Shown here: one piece after another, positions 6,569 through 6,800 of the stretch
Numbering within the stretch: position 1 is the first letter of the stretch
Layout of the letters: each line of letters starts with the position of its first letter
Assembly: GCA_023489065.1 (NCBI GenBank)
Contig: JAMDCL010000146.1
Span: forward strand, 4,673 to 11,472
Reading direction: 5' to 3'
Length of the DNA stretch: 6,800 nucleotides
From: Deltaproteobacteria bacterium
GTDB taxonomy: Bacteria > JAMCPX01
Made by a program: the position numbers and the translations under genes
Notes under the pieces: model-generated
What the model saw: the letters and a program-made list of their open reading frames with translations, nothing else
Database searches by the model: none
What the model was told of the DNA's origin: nothing

Positions 6569-6800
6569 ATGAAAACGATCAAAGTGTACGTAATAATTTT
6601 AGTTTCTGCAGCAGCCATTGCCATGACAGCGACATGCGGAAGCAGCGGTGGGGGAAGTAATAATAACGCATGCACTGCCAGCGGCACCTGCAGCGTAAAC
6701 GTTACCGGCACATGGAGCACGACTGAACAGGTGAGCGCCAGCGCATGCGGCAGTGCACATACCGATTACAACAGCTATACAGTCTCGCAGACAGGGTGCA
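6569..6800 (+). CDS. exported, probably lipid-anchored Cys/Ser/Gly-rich protein (N-terminal part)
   Basis: An open frame runs from the ATG at 6569 past the right edge (77 codons visible, no stop). Residues 1-22 form a signal peptide: Lys2 and Lys5, then the hydrophobic core VYVIILVSAAAIAM. Cys23 follows, and then a GSSGGGSNNN linker, the layout of a lipoprotein that is processed and tethered to a membrane. The lipobox reads T-A-T-C, with Thr rather than Ala/Gly/Ser before the Cys, so lipidation is likely but not certain. The mature part is small-residue-rich with further cysteines at 35, 41, 60 and 77 and a VTGTW motif at 45-49 followed by YTVSQTGC. This recalls beta-rich, lipocalin-like secreted proteins of environmental Proteobacteria and relatives, but the domain is not identified. 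Its own promoter and the hairpin upstream suggest a transcription unit separate from the reductase operon. Confidence 0.75.
   Translation, partial: MKTIKVYVIILVSAAAIAMTATCGSSGGGSNNNACTASGTCSVNVTGTWSTTEQVSASACGSAHTDYNSYTVSQTGC

Noticed and set aside
1..6800. CRISPR array, tRNA/rRNA, insertion sequence or attachment site
   Set aside because: I saw no regularly spaced direct repeats, no tRNA-like cloverleaf, no terminal inverted repeats and no transposase or integrase sequence. The duplicated module at 91 and 3932 is a diverged coding paralogue, not an element end.

Overview
The window is a compact bacterial segment with every supported gene on the plus strand. It suggests a Gram-negative environmental bacterium: four-copy TFIIB-type zinc-ribbon proteins, LVIVD-type propellers and Gly/Ser-linked lipoprotein-like proteins of this style are common in Desulfobacterota/Nitrospirota-like genomes. 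That placement is an inference from protein style; the window contains no rRNA, tRNA or taxonomic marker. No CRISPR array, transposase, integrase or tRNA was found.

Region 1 (1-4165) is AT-rich. It starts with the possible last 17 codons of an upstream gene. A three-gene block follows: a 365-aa HEAT-like protein, a 912-aa protein joining three degenerate helical repeat units (about 185 residues each) to a probable eight-bladed LVIVD-type beta-propeller, and a 77-aa protein. The first two genes overlap by 8 nt and the third starts 12 nt after the second, so they look co-transcribed. The 77-aa protein is a stand-alone relative of the first 63 residues of the 365-aa protein (38/63 identical, no gaps). 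None of the three has an obvious catalytic motif, signal peptide or membrane segment. The set looks like a cytoplasmic scaffold or protein-binding system, and its function cannot be named from sequence.

Region 2 (4166-6357) is visibly richer in G+C. After a 166-nt gap and a strong Shine-Dalgarno come a 350-aa protein with four TFIIB-type zinc ribbons and an aldo/keto reductase. The reductase's only usable start (GTG) lies 29 nt inside the zinc-ribbon gene, which points to translational coupling. The reductase has the complete Asp-Tyr-Lys-His catalytic tetrad and resembles the plant/cyanobacterial branch of the superfamily.

Region 3 (6358-6800) has an imperfect hairpin just after the reductase gene, a plausible sigma-70 promoter and a strong Shine-Dalgarno. 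Then comes the start of a small exported, probably lipid-anchored, Cys- and Ser/Gly-rich protein that runs off the window.

The block in region 1 is the least explained part and the best candidate for something undescribed; regions 2 and 3 hold recognisable families.
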